From Bactrocera neohumeralis (taxonomy: Eukaryota; Arthropoda; Insecta; Diptera; Tephritidae): DNA of 64,000 nucleotides. Under the pieces are notes generated by a model. The model made no database searches. It worked only from the letters and a program-made list of their open reading frames with translations, and was not told the origin of the DNA. Of the stretch, positions 24,143-34,989 are shown piece by piece; the first letter of the stretch is position 1; each line of letters starts with the position of its first letter. The DNA lies in assembly GCF_024586455.1 (NCBI RefSeq), contig NC_065919.1:35688839-35752838 (forward strand), written 5' to 3'. The position numbers were made by a program, and so were the translations under genes.

Positions 24143-25204
24143 CATTTCTTTAATTTTTCTGGTCACGAGAGGCCTTTCTCAAAAATATTCATTGGATTTT
24201 AGATAATCCTATATCTCGATTATTAATCGACCAATTTCAACCAAAGTCAATGCACAGCATTGTTCCAACATTTTTATGTAATACTGTGGACGAAATTGAA
24301 TTACAGCCATGCTATCTTCCCATATATAAATCAAATCAAATTCCATACAATCCTTCGAAATCGAGATATGGGTAAAACGCTTGTACTACGCCTAGTACTC
24401 ATAACATCTGGATCTCATATAAGCAATTACCGGATAAATCGGCTAACTTGTAGGATATCTTAGTGCAATATACTATATTATAATCTCGAATATGTGGAGA
24501 ATCGATCCTCAAATTACGCCAGTGCCCATGTTCACTAATTTATGTTTTATACTTTACCTTAGTTTCTGTATGCCGAATAAATTTGTCAATATTTTTTTTA
24601 TCTTCAGAAAATTTTCTGAAAGCTGTACTTGAGTACTGTCAAAAGTTAATGCATAATACACCAGATTTCCGACTTTCTAGCTTATTTTAATTATCTTATA
24701 TTGGGAAGTATGAGAGATATTTTTCTATACAATACAGAGGCTCTTAAAGGATAGACGATCCTTCGAGTGTGAAATTTTCGAAAAGTCGTTTTTTTTGTTA
24801 CGCTATCGGATAATATATACTGTAATAAACATTCTCTCAAATTTTGAAATCGAAATTGATGTTATTACGATAACTACAGCGTTTCTTGTAAAAAGGGAAC
24901 AGAGAGAGGAACATAGCGACTCCAATCTTTAAACGCGTTTTTCTCAGAATGGTGTTTTCCAAAACGTTTTTCACTCTCAAAGAAAGAGTTTTGAAGATAT
25001 CCAGTTCTAATTTGAAGAGAACATCCATTCTTTATCTATATTTTCTACGAAAACTGTCGAAAAAGGAGCCAAAGGGGCAATTGCGACTACCCTACAGATT
25101 ACTAATCTTTTTGAAATTTTCGTTTAAGATCAAAATTGCGGCTGCAATCGTGGACATTGTACAGAACCTTTTTTTACGTGTCATTTCAACAATTTATTTA
25201 ACTA
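24143..25204. other. Spacer with family-1-like interior
   Basis: Bases 24,150-24,480 contain CGACCAATTTCAACCAAAGT and CCTTCGAAATCGAGATATGG, resembling family-1 interiors without recognisable ends. The rest (24,500-25,200) is AT-rich with no supportable gene. Confidence 0.4.
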
Positions 25205-26105
25205 TTCTTCTTCTTCTTCTTCTTATTAATTGGCGTAGACACCTCTTACGCGATTATAGCCAAGTTAACAACAGCGCGCCAATCGTTTTTTCTTTTCGCT
25301 ACGTGGCGCCAATTGGATATTCCAAGCGAAGTCAGGTTCTTCTCCACTTGGTCCTTCCAACGCAGTGGTCCTTCCTCTTCCTCTGCTTCCCCCGGCGGGT
25401 ACTGCGTCGAATACTTTAAGAGCTGGAGTGTTTTCGTCCATCCGGACAACATGACCTAGTCAGCGTAGCCGCTGTCTTTTAATTCGCTGAACTATGTCAA
25501 TGTCGTCGTATATCTCGTACAGCTCATCGTTCCATCGAATGCGATATTCGCCGTGGCCAACGCGCAAAGGACCATAAATCTTTCGCAGAACCTTTCTCTC
25601 GAAAATTCGTAACGGCGACTCATCGGTTGCTGTCATCGTTAAAGCCTCTGCACCATATAGCAGGACGGAAATTATGAGTGACTTATAGAGTTTGGCTTTT
25701 GTTCGTCGAGAGAGGACTTTACTTTTCAATTGCCTACTCAGTCCGAAGTAGTACCTGTTGGCAAGAGCAATCCTGCGTTGGATTTCCAGGCTGACATTGT
25801 TGGTGGTGTTAATACTGGTTCCTAAATAGACAAAATTATCTACAACTTCAAAGTTATGACTGTCAACAGTGACGTGAGAGCCAAGTCGCGAGTGCGACGA
25901 CTGTTTGTTTGATGACAGGAGATATTTCGTCTTGCCCTCGTTCACTCCTTGTCCAGCCTGGAGAAAGCAGAACTAACGGCGCGGGTGTTGAGGCCGATGA
26001 TATCATTATCATCGGCATACGCCAGCAGCTGTACACTCTTATAGAAGATGGTACCTTCTCTATTTAGTTCTGCAGCTCGAACTATTTTCTCCAGAAGCAA
26101 GTTGA
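25205..26105 (-). mobile_element. RTE-clade retrotransposon, copy C (best-preserved 3' part)
   Basis: On the minus strand the reverse transcriptase palm reads 'LLLEKIVRAAELNREGTIFY' and then 'QLLAYADDNDIIG', so the catalytic YADD box is intact here. After a small deletion and frameshift near 25,944, the thumb and C-terminal domain run as one frame (25,460-25,945). A last block, 'LRWKDQVEKNLTSLGISNWR', ends with a stop at 25,246. The 3' tail is a short (GAA)n tract, read on the plus strand as repeated CTT at 25,206-25,226. The 5' truncation point is near 26,105. Of the four copies this one is the most useful for aligning the others. Confidence 0.87.
25460..25945 (-). pseudogene. RTE reverse transcriptase thumb and C-terminal domain
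   Basis: This 161-codon frame contains 'KTKYLLSSNKQSSHSR', 'FEVVDNFVYLGTSINT', 'SLEIQRRIALANRYYFGLSR', 'KLYKSLIISVLLYGAEALTM' and 'FERKVLRKIYGPLRVG'. These are the diagnostic post-YADD blocks of RTE and related elements (the FVYLG and VLLYG motifs). It ends at TGA where relatives have a Trp codon; the sequence then continues in frame as 'LGHVVRMDENTPALKV' before a further frameshift. The frame is therefore an internal piece of a larger protein. Confidence 0.85.
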
Positions 26106-26798
26106 AGGGTATTATACACCCAATAAATGAACATAAAAGAAATAATTTTGTATTCATCATGAGTGTATTTATTTATGAAAAAACTGCACCGATTAGTTAA
26201 TTTCAACATTACACTGAGATGATATCTTAAACAAAATTTAGCTTAAAGCTGAGTACGAACGAAAGGGGGCTGAACCTTCTAACCCTAATATAATAACTAT
26301 ATATTCTCTGTACATTTTTTTTTTAATTTAATAAGATGACACCACAGTAAAAAAAACTCCGCAAATTGCGGTCACAGCCGAACTTATGCTTTCCTTACTT
26401 GTTAATAAATAATCTTTATATGCTTAACTAATTTTAGATGTGGCGTTTTAAGGAAAGAATTTACATTATTTTTGTAAAATATTCTGTGATTTTTAATAAA
26501 CATTCAAACGGATCAATTCGTAATTTTTTATATTCGTTGAAGTGTATTTGTTAGAACTTTATTTTCTTATTATGTTCTCTGAATAGCTTCACAAGTTCCA
26601 TAGGTAAGGTTGGCCAGATTAATGGTAATAATAATTTATAAGTATTTATCAAATGTATAAAAAAATATTTTCTGTAACAAAGTTATATGGTAAAGTGAAC
26701 TATTATTCCTAATCGCCTTCACACTTTTATGTGAAAAAGGCAGATTCGCCTCAAGGTCGTTTTAAACAACCATAAAGCGTAACTATATAATTACACCA

Positions 26799-27070
26799 TA
26801 CGTGAGCAGGATAGTTTGCCTGCAGTTACTGGCAGTAGACGAGAAAATGACGATAATAAATTACGTGCAAAACAACGTGTGAACCAACATAAATTATTTT
26901 CTTAAACCACTGAATATGCACACTTAAAACATACAAATGAACTTGCACAGATGCAAACTGTTCAACTAGATGTGCAAGCACACGTGCCTATACGTACATA
27001 TTATGTGCACGTACACGTTTATATGTATTCGCTCATGTGCGTGGCTCTATGCGTTCTGTGGGTACACGTA
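26799..27070. promoter_or_regulatory. Cluster of ACGTG motifs (possible bHLH-PAS enhancer)
   Basis: ACGTG cores in either direction occur at 26,799 (TACGTG), 26,862 (TACGTG), 26,875, 26,981 (CACGTG), 27,008, 27,014 and 27,065 (CACGTA). Seven in 272 bp is more than AT-rich background would give. ACGTG is the core bound by bHLH-PAS dimers such as those containing Tango, Trachealess, Single-minded or HIF/Sima (established). That this cluster is an enhancer is inference. Confidence 0.25.
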
Positions 27071-28010
27071 CTTACTTGTACGGGATCAACAATCGATTAA
27101 GCGTAGATAAAAATCAATTTGCAGGAATAATAAATTGGCGCAACCGGGCCAAATTGTGGACAACCAATAGTACTACAATTGATCGACCATTCTAGATTAA
27201 CTTGCCTGATTTCAACTGAGTTCAGTGGGTAAATCGAGTGTTTATGTGCCATAAACCTCATCGCTGTGTTTGTGTCATTGTCATTCTTAGTGTCTGCTTC
27301 CTAGTAATTGTTTCATCTTCAAAGAAATTTAATGTTTCGACATTGCTAAAATGTATACAAATTGGCCGCGAGGTGCAATCAAAGCAGCAAAGAAAACTTC
27401 GTAATCAATGGATATGCGCCAACCTCTCCACTACAACAATCACCTGCCTATTGAATGTGGGGACACTCATGCAACCATATTAGTCGTGCGTTTACGCATG
27501 CGCATGTAATTCATAAAATAGGACTTAGGATATAGTATTTTGATATGGTCGATACCTGTATGTAAGTACATACGCGCTTTATCCAAAGATAATATTTGCA
27601 GCTCGTAATATGCCAAACCTTTAATTCCTTGATAAATCACAATAGGCGATTTAGACGCTGTAATAGTAACAATTGTATTTAAAGTATATAAGCTGTAATT
27701 TTTTATAATTTTTTGTGTATGGACACAATATTTAAATCGAGTAAACAAACTTTGGTTGAACACATTAGAGTATACATTTTATTGTCAAATTTACCGAAAG
27801 GTTTTCTGGACATCCAAATACATCTTGATATGAATTTATGCATTACTCCAGCGTGTTAAAAACTGAACGGATGTTCGTCCATCCCTCAGATAAAACCATA
27901 ATGCACCCAAATATTAGTGTATGTAATTATTTGCACTCGCTTTAATAATGTAGTTACGTTTAATGACTCCATCCATTGAGCCACTCCTCTTTTACAAATG
28001 CAATATCCAG

Positions 28011-28170
28011 CTCTCGTTTATGATCCAACAGTTGGCTTGGCAATAGTTGAAGTTGAGTTGGTAGTGATGCTCAATTTAAATGGCCTGAAGCAACTCGACT
28101 ACGAATTTGTAAAAGAAAAATTCCAATTAGATTTGCTAGATACTACAGTTAGAGCCAAGCTGGGTTTAAG
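28011..28170 (+). CDS. Possible internal exon, weak
   Basis: An open stretch preceded by ATATCCAG and followed by TTTAAG|GTATGG could be a 160-nt exon. It would encode 'LVYDPTVGLAIVEVELVVML', then 'NLNGLKQLDYEFVKEKFQLD' and 'LLDTTVRAKLGLR'. The polypyrimidine tract is poor and I recognise no domain. The full frame, from an ATG at 27,998 to a stop at 28,186, is only 62 codons. It may equally be a transposon scrap or chance. Confidence 0.18.
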
Positions 28171-28548
28171 GTATGGAATACAATGACCATGCAATATTTG
28201 ATCTTGGTTTGTCCTGAGTCTTAATAAGATCATCAAACATGAAAAAGCATACAAATATTAATAAAGCTATTTTGTAACAACTCTATAAAGATATTTACTT
28301 CAGTGAAATAATATCACTTAAGCTTTTATCATAAGCATTAGGGCGATACTATATTCCGTAGTTGTCAAAAAATAATATTTTTGTCCTTTTATTGTTATTT
28401 GATTTTATAATTTAGTCAAAAAGTAATGAAATTGACCAAAGCAATATTTTGACAGATGACAGATTCTCTTTTGTAGCGTTTGCTTTTCTCACAAAATGTT
28501 TGCCTTTATTCTGCTCTATGCTCGAGCTGCCCAATTTCCTTGTATTTT

Positions 28549-30000
28549 GATATCCTTGCAAAATGTTGCTACAGAGTATAATAGTTTCACCTTAGACTAA
28601 GCCAGATACATAGATATAGGGTTACATATATGTATATACAATATAAATGATTAGGATGACAAGAAAAATTGAAATCCAGGTAACTGTCTGTCTGCCCGTC
28701 CGTCCGTTGACTTGAGCAAAAATTGAGATATATTGCACCGCCCACAAATCGCCATTAACATAAAACTTAGAAAGTACCATAACTAAGCATTAAATTAAGA
28801 TATAAAATTGTAATTTGGACAAAATTTTTGAAAATTGGCACCGCCCTCTAATAGCTTTAATATACATGTCTCTTAATCTACAAAAACTGCAATAACTAAA
28901 TTTGTTTGGCGCAAATACTATAAGAACTCCTACCGAAAGTGTGGAAATGGATGAAATCAGAATATAACCCCGCTCACTCCTCATATAACAGTAGTGTTCC
29001 AAACTAATAAAAGCGCGATAAATTTGCCAGAGACATTCAATTCTATCTCCGAGGTCGTATGAAAGGCCTTTATAGGCAGCGGTGTGAAATTTGGACGATG
29101 GGCGTGGCTCCGCCCACTTTTTGGTGAAATCCCATATCTCAAGACCCGAACGACCGACTTCGACAAAATTTAGTACGTGGCAGTACTCTCACATTCCTGG
29201 GTGACAGAATGAAAACGCCTACTCCCATTTAGCACAATTTTAAATTCCACTGTATTCAATCATTTTGCAGTTCACAAATACAGAAGAAATTAATATAACG
29301 GGATGAAACTTTGCACGAATGATGCCCTTAAAACCAACAAACCCTATTCAAGCCCTAGGTACCGAATAATTGGACCCAATACCTATAGCTGACTTTTGTT
29401 TAAAAATATCGGTCAATTTGTGAGATATATAATTGATATTCAGGGATAATCTTTTTCTGTAAATGGTTTGTCTGTATGTCAAAAATGAGTTGAATCGAGC
29501 CAATACTTCCCTTAGCACCCACATATCTAAAATCAAGTTTTTCAAACTTTCGGATGACTTTGTACCGCATACATACATATATTAGCCAATATGTTAGTTA
29601 TCTCAATGCAAATGGGAGAACGTGCAGATAACAGTGTATCTCTGTGTCTAAAATAGATAAATTTGAGCGAGAACCGGACCTAGCTCCTTTGTAACTAATA
29701 TAAAGATTTTGGAATACCCGGCTGGGTTTACCAAAAAATAAATAAAATTTTGCAAAAAATAGATAAATTCGGATCGATACTCCAAAACTTCTATATATTA
29801 CATATAATGATTTTCGTTTTTCTAACAATATTTAGGTTTCTATCAGTGTAAGAGTATATAACTTAATATTTTACTATATAAAATTGCTCGAATCATCTGG
29901 TTGATGTTTTACATCTTAAAGTATTTCCCGGACTTTGATTCTTGCAAGTTTCAAAAGTATAAAATGTTCGGTTGCTCCCGAACTTAACCCTCCTTACTTA
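28549..30000. mobile_element. Family-1 dispersed repeat, copy 8 (long form)
   Basis: It opens ATATCCTTGCAAAATGTTGC then TACAGAGTATAATAGTTTCA, carries a GTCY tract (CTGTCTGTCTGCCCGTCCGT near 28,683-28,702), and closes AGTATAAAATGTTCGGTTGC then TCCCGAACTTAACCCTCCTT. The interior at 29,350-29,580 aligns with copy 2 (CAATTTGTGAGATATATAAT; CTTCCCTTAGCACCCACATA). It has the same orientation as copies 1 and 2. The LOA element lies about 125 bp to its right. Confidence 0.75.
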
Positions 30001-30207
30001 TCGATAGTTATTTTTATAAATCAAGCTTATCTACTGATCATAATGCAACAGTCAATAAGAACTGCGAAATATTTGGTTGGCATTTTTTTGTCATGTAAAT
30101 AATAGTAAATTTTAAGAAGACGTAATGGAGCATTTATATAATGTTGTCATTAGATTTATTTATGAGGAATGCACCGCGGCCTTTGGTCTGTTGTGCCCTC
30201 TCCTAAA

Positions 30208-30530
30208 TCACATGGACTCACTTAGCCCCAGCACATCGATGAATTCCAATATTCTACCGGGTGCTAGTGAGTCGATGCAATCCCTGTCCGGAAACATGGA
30301 TCCGAGGGCCTTAATTCTGCATCTGCTGACTGCTGTGCAGTCGATCAGCAGGTGTTCCGGTGTTTCAGGCTCCATGTCGCAGAACCGGCAGTTAGAGCAA
30401 GAAGATAGGCCCATGTTATATAAATGCCTATTTAACTTGCGGTGGCCAGTATAAAATGCGACCAATAGCCTAAGTTTATTCCTGGGAAGGTTAGCAACTT
30501 GGCATGCCGCATGCCGTGAGTTCGTTGCCA
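30208..30530 (-). pseudogene. LOA ORF2, C-terminal zinc-binding region
   Basis: The frame reads 'QVANLPRNKLRLLVAFYTGH' and 'RKLNRHLYNMGLSSCSNCRF', then 'CDMEPETPEHLLIDC' and 'SLAPGRILEFIDVLGLSES', ending in a stop at 30,208. The C..C...H...C arrangement is the reverse-transcriptase-associated zinc motif that follows RNase H in these elements and probably contacts nucleic acid. The reading frame differs from the RNase H frame, with which it overlaps; the shift lies near 30,500. The 3' untranslated part is short (30,126-30,207) and shows no clear poly(A). Confidence 0.8.
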
Positions 30531-31471
30531 ATGCTCCTTTCTGCCCACTCCCTCTTCTTTGCGAAGTAGCTCCTTTATTGTATGGGGACTCACCCCTGTA
30601 AAGGGTTCAGGACCTGCCATTTTGGTGGAGGCTGAGGAGCGAGCGAGCTCATCTGCCACTTCGTTACCGGCTATTCCTTTGTGACCTGGCCCCCAAATTA
30701 GGTGCACCTGGTTTCTTTCCGCAAGGCTGTTCAGCCTTTCTCTGCACTCCTGCACTAGCAGCGACCTGATCTCGTAGGAGGAGATCGCTTTTAGTGCTGC
30801 TTGACTATCGCTAAGTATGGCTATCCGCTCATTGCGATAGTTGCGATGGAGGTTTATCTCCATGCACCGACTTATGGCAAGGCTTTCGCCTGGAAAATGC
30901 TCGGAAACTCCCCCATAGGTATTGAGAGCTTGGTGCGTGGACCCGCGATCCCTGCACCAATTCCCTCCGACATTTTTGAGCCGTCGGTGTACCACCTCAA
31001 TGTGCTGTTCCTCAGCAGCAGTTCAAGGGTGGAGTCGTTCCACTCATCCTTGCTTCCGAGGGTGACCTTAAACTTCTTAGTGAAGTTAACTATTTTGGTA
31101 GTGCTGTCCTTCAGGAGGAGGGCGATTGGTACATTGCCACTTATCTTTTCCATCCTCTGGGACGAGATTACCTTTCCTTTGCCAAACCCCTCTGCCGTTA
31201 TTTGCAGAAGCGTGCTCTTGGCTACTTGACCGATAACCAAGTGAAGCGGTGTGAGTTCAAGCAGGGCCTCCATAGCTGCCGTTGGGCAGATGCGCATTGC
31301 GCCTGTCATGCAGACGCAGGCTAGCCGTTGCAGCTTCGATAACTTAATTCCTACCGAAGTCTGCGACGCTATTGAGGCCCAGGCCACCGCCCCGTACGTG
31401 ATTATCGGTCGCACTATCATGGTGTACAACCACCTAATAATCCTTGGCTTACAGCCCCAGGACTTACACGC
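30500..31471 (-). pseudogene. LOA ORF2, post-palm region and RNase H domain
   Basis: From the N-terminal side: 'KSWGCKPRIIRWLYTMIVRP' and 'IITYGAVAWA' (thumb/connection), 'LSKLQRLACVCMTGAMR', then RNase H with 'RWYTDGSKMSEG' (first Asp), 'CMEINLHR' (Glu), 'ERIAILSDSQAALKAIS' (Asp) and 'GHKGIAGNEVADELARSS' (His and final Asp). The catalytic residues of RNase H are all still visible. A frameshift near 30,890 ('PSIFQAKALP' against 'SLAISRCMEI') splits the domain. In active elements this activity removes the RNA template after reverse transcription. Confidence 0.85.
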
Positions 31472-32249
31472 CATACCCATGGGAGCGGATCCCATTGTCC
31501 ATTAGCATTGCTAACAGGTCGTCTACGACAAGACTCCACAGCTGGAGTGATAACACAGCCCCCTGTGGGCAGCCTCTTGTTGTGCCGAGACGAATACTTT
31601 TATCTCCAACTGTGGTCTCAGCAATTATGCCCGCTCTGTACGCACGCTGAGCCGCATGCAGGGGTGCCCTCTTCAGCGCTTTCGACCTTATTTCATGGTC
31701 CACGATCTTCTCCATGGTTTTTAGCAGGAAAGAAGTCAGACTGATTGGCCTGAAGGATTTTGCCAATGAGTAATCGTTCCTTCCTACTTTGGGTGTGAAG
31801 ATCACCTTCGCTGTCCTCCATACTTCAGGGATATACGCCATTGCCAAGCTCTCTCGCAGCAGCCGAACCAGGTATGGCAGTAAAAACTGCTCCCCCTGCT
31901 GTAACAGCGCTGGAAAGATGCCATCCAGTCCCGGAGACTTGAATCTCTCAAACGAGGCCATTGCCCACCTGATCGAGTCCGCCGTATACAACTGCTTGGC
32001 TATCCTCCAATCCTCGCGGGATGGCCTGTGTTCGATCACGGGTAGACATTGGTCTTCCCGAATAGTCTCCGGGAAGTGCGCCCGCTGAAGCTCCGTAGCT
32101 CTGTCTTCTGCGCTGGTCGTAAAAGTCCCGTCACCTCTTTTGATTGCTATTACTACGTCAGTCGTATCTCTAGCCAGAGCTTTATGCAGCCGAGCCGCTT
32201 CTGGTGTGGAGGAGACATTTTCGCAGAATCTTCTGAAGCTTGCCTGCTT
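31472..32249 (-). pseudogene. LOA ORF2, reverse transcriptase fingers and palm, YADD deleted
   Basis: The frame contains 'ARDTTDVVIAIKRGDGTF', 'MASFERFKSPGLDGIFPALL', 'EVWRTAKVIFTPKVGR', 'SLAKSFRPISLTSFLLKTME' and 'TTRGCPQGAVLSLQLWSLVV', then 'LLAMLMDNGIRSHGYGV' and a stop. These are reverse transcriptase blocks 1 to 4. Where block 5 should read Y-A-D-D, the sequence jumps within a few bases to 'CKSWGCKPRI', which normally lies more than 100 residues further on. The junction is near 31,470 and also shifts frame. The catalytic Asp pair is absent, so this copy could not have polymerase activity. Confidence 0.88.
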
Positions 32250-33100
32250 CAGACCTAATCTCCTTATTAAATAAGGTGAGGTAGCTTCTATATTCTTCCC
32301 AGACCCCCGTACGTTTCGCCTTGTTAAATAGGCTCCGTACTTTTTTCCGGAGGTCTTCCAGTTTCTTTGACCACCAGGTACAGTTTCGACTGTCTATGGG
32401 CACTCTTAGAGGGCAGCTGCCATGATAGGCATTGATAACAGCCCCGTTCAGCTCTGTTAGCCTACTCTCAATTCCTGGGCCTGAAACGCTCCTATCAGTC
32501 TGCCCCCTCTTGCTCAATTCCTCGCTTAGTATCTCTCGGAAGGTATCCCAGTTCGCCTTCCGAGGGTTGCGTCTGGGGGCGAGTTGTCTGACTTCTACCT
32601 TTAGCCTGAACTTTACAATCCTGTGGTCTGACAAAGAGGGCTCCGTTGAAACTCTCCATTGTGAGACCAATCCGTTTGCGTCCTCATTGCTCAAGGTGAT
32701 GTCCAACAGCTCCCTCCTGCTTATAGTTATGAATGTGGGCTCACACCCTACTTTCTCTATCGCTAAGCTATTACCTAATATGTACTCTAAAAGAGACTCA
32801 CCTCTTGTGTTGCAATTAGTACTGCCCCATTCTAAGTGGTGGGCGTTCGCATCACAGCCAATGATTAGGGGAAGCTTGTGTCTTCGGCAGTGCTCCACCA
32901 GCTTTCCACCACCTACGGAGGTGCCGTGGATGCCTCCCCTGGAAAATAGGCTGAAGCCAGTACGAAGCCCTTGCCTTCGAAGTCCCTGGCTTGCACCGCC
33001 ACCAGATCCTGCGTCAGGAACTCTGAAATACAGAAGAATTCAATGTTATTCCTGACCACTATGCAAGTTCTAGGTCTCTCGCTAGAGAGATCCCAGATTA
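32250..33100 (-). pseudogene. LOA ORF2, endonuclease domain (N-terminus missing)
   Basis: It reads 'KVIWDLSSERPRTCIVVRNN', then 'DLVAVQARDFEGKGFVLASA' and 'YFPGEAS', a frame break near 32,920, then 'HKLPLIIGCDANAHHLEWGS', 'GCEPTFITISRRELLDITLS' and 'SLSDHRIVKF'. DANAHH and SDH are catalytic signatures of the exonuclease-endonuclease-phosphatase fold used to nick target DNA. The first 50-60 residues of the domain, which hold the usual N..HS and QEP motifs, are absent, and the sequence joins directly to the ORF1 stop region. A second frame break near 32,240 separates it from the reverse transcriptase. Confidence 0.83.
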
Positions 33101-33116
33101 CCTTATTGCACGGTCA

Positions 33117-34608
33117 CTACAATAGTGGTTCGAGGAGGAGCAGATCCTCGTCCCCGCCGTCAACCGCACTGCAGTCCAGTGGGTCTCCTAGCCCCTCAAG
33201 GAGTTCCTGCGTGGAGGGTAACTCTGGTCCCTGACCGCAGGAACTGACATCCGGATTTTCTGGGGTCGCCGCAGGCATAGCCTGCTCATCCCTGCTCTCG
33301 CTGGGCTTACTCACAACCTCCGGGGCCGCTACAGTCGCTCCCTGTTTTGCGATACCCCCGCTTTCCTGAGTCGCAGCCTTGTCAACTCTCTTGCTCCCAG
33401 TGGCTGCCGGCTTGTGGGGCCGCATTACCACCGTGCTGTACCTGTAATACAGGCGGAAGCCAGCTGCATCTAGTTTCTCTAGCTCGCTGCCAGGTTTAGG
33501 TTCTTGACCAAACCTAGGGCGAACTCGTATGGCTTGTCGCCGCACCGGGGGAGGAACTTTGTCAGGCTGTGCATGATTGGCACGTCCTCCGCCTTTTTCG
33601 CGCAAAGGACGGTACCCTTCCAGCCGTCCAGCTTTGGGACGAACACCCGCAGCCAGTTGGCGGACGTCTCGTCCATGCAGTCTATCTGTAGCATACCTCC
33701 CTTGAAGTCTACCCCAAGGAAGGACGCCGCGTAATCGTCTCCTCTGAATACCTCATCCATTATGAGGTCCTGGAGCACAGTAAGCTTCTCCGATCCGAGC
33801 AACCGTGCCGGGTAGTTTTGAGAAAGTACAGCCATGCGGATGACTTTAACAGTATCCGCATATCTGCGCCTCCCCTCCTCCTCCCGGTGTGGACCTGGTA
33901 CGGATGGTTGGCTTCCGGCTTTCCTGGTGTTGCCGCCCTTCATCCTTTTGGAGCTGGGGGGCTCCTGCGGCGTGAGCTTGCCGCTCCTCCGCTTCGCTTT
34001 TTGGGCGTAGGTGTCCGTGGGCGCTGCCCTTCCGTCGCCACGCCTTGCGGTCAGGGTTGTGCTGACCGGGCCTCGGTCCTGTTGCGCTTCTTTGCTAGGG
34101 ATGCATTGCTCCCTTCCTTCCGTCCTCTGACCATAGCTTCTGCCTCCTCGGGAGTCTTCCCGTCCCGGAGATAACGCAGGTACCTCTTCATGCTGGCTCC
34201 ACTCATACCTTTCCTGTGCGGGAGAGGGCGTTGCCCACCTCTTCTGCGCCTCCTCCTCCTGTTACGAGCGCCATCGGTCTCTGCCCGATGCGCCTCCCCC
34301 GAGTCTGAACCGCTAGGCCTACTTAAGGGGGTCTTGGCGGCGCTCGTAGCTGCTGCGGCGGCAGAGGGCACTCTTGCCAGGCGAGCGCCGCTGCATGAGG
34401 GCATGTCGTCATCATCCTCTCTCGCATGCTCCTCAAACAGCGCCCGCTCCTCTGGCGAGAGAGCGTCAAGGAAACTAAACTTCCGCTTAGCTCCTTGACC
34501 CTCTTTGCCAACGCTGCTTACCTGCTCTTTGTCTTTGTCCGTGGTCGTTGTCTTGGGTCTTTGCCTTATAGTTGGGTTGTTTGTTGTGGTTGTGTTATTT
34601 TTGCTCAT
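33117..34608 (-). pseudogene. LOA ORF1 (gag-like, DUF4780-type), broken
   Basis: The start at 34,608 gives 'MSKNNTTTTNNPTIRQRPK', a low-complexity basic N-terminus with an 'RNRRRRRRRGGQRPL' run and a 'RDGKTPEEAEAMVRGRK' segment. After a frameshift near 34,050 comes 'GRRRYADTVKVIRMAVLSQN', then 'VFRGDDYAASFLGVDFKGGM' and 'LPRCGDKPYEFALGLVKN', which resemble the DUF4780 domain of insect LOA ORF1 proteins. A second break plus a deletion near 33,490 leads to 'KLDAAGFRLYYRYSTVVMRP', followed by a Pro/Ala/Glu-rich tail ending at 33,117. I see no CCHC zinc knuckles. The role in intact elements is RNA binding. Confidence 0.78.
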
Positions 34609-34982
34609 CTTTGTCTTACGACCCTTGGCTCAGCAGGGTGAGCTGTCGGGTCTACTATTATTATGGGGAACTAGGAGTTCCGCCACGCCAGAGCCCCTTG
34701 ACGCGGTAAGGCCACTGTTACTCCCCAATTTGACCCGGTGTTGGGGAGGCTCCGTTCGAATACAGCCGAATTTACCTCCTGGCTGTAAATCATTAAATGG
34801 GCACGGGAGTCGCATAACACCCTGGATTAGGAGGTGGTAGCTCTTGGTTGACGCACGCCTGGGCAGTGCCCTTCAGCACCACCCACACGGGCGGGGGGAT
34901 ACCGAGTATGCCTTGCGCCTAAGACCCTGCACCACAGCAAGGTGCCTACCATTCGCAGAGACACAGAGGCACGTCATATTAT
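34609..34982 (-). other. LOA 5' untranslated region / putative internal promoter
   Basis: GC-rich, non-coding, with several CACCACCC / GGGCGGGG-type runs. By position it is the 5' leader of the retrotransposon, where non-LTR elements keep an internal promoter (family knowledge). I see no individual promoter element. Composition changes abruptly to AT-rich host DNA after 34,990. Confidence 0.5.
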
Positions 34983-34989
34983 GACGTAA

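Larger units (their letters stand above)
26106..28548. other. AT-rich spacer with motif cluster and possible exon
   Basis: A family-1-type hairpin end is visible at 26,362-26,402 (GCCGAACTTATGC, then CTTTCCTTACTTGTT), without a clear partner end. Bases 26,799-27,070 hold seven ACGTG cores, described separately. A phrase resembling a retroelement primer-binding site near 27,136 was rejected. A weak candidate exon at 28,011-28,170 is listed separately. Nothing else is supported. Confidence 0.5.
30126..34982 (-). mobile_element. LOA-clade non-LTR retrotransposon, near full length, inactive
   Basis: This GC-rich block stands out sharply from its AT-rich flanks. On the minus strand it carries a 5' region (about 34,982-34,609), ORF1, an endonuclease, a reverse transcriptase, an RNase H and a C-terminal cysteine motif, in that order. 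This layout, with RNase H after the reverse transcriptase, fits the LOA/I group; the C-terminal 'AFYTGHRKLNRHLYNMGL' and the DUF4780-like ORF1 point to LOA relatives such as Bilbo or Baggins (inference from family resemblance). GACGTAA occurs at both borders (30,119-30,125 and 34,983-34,989) and may be the target-site duplication. At least six frame breaks and two sizeable deletions make it non-functional. Confidence 0.87.

Noticed and set aside
27136..27150. TTGGCGCAACCGGG resembling a retroelement primer-binding site
   Set aside because: It does not match a tRNA 3' end I can name, and no LTR edge or gag frame flanks it.
30125..34641. Plus-strand open frames across the LOA block
   Set aside because: They are antisense shadows of the GC-rich minus-strand retrotransposon ORFs.
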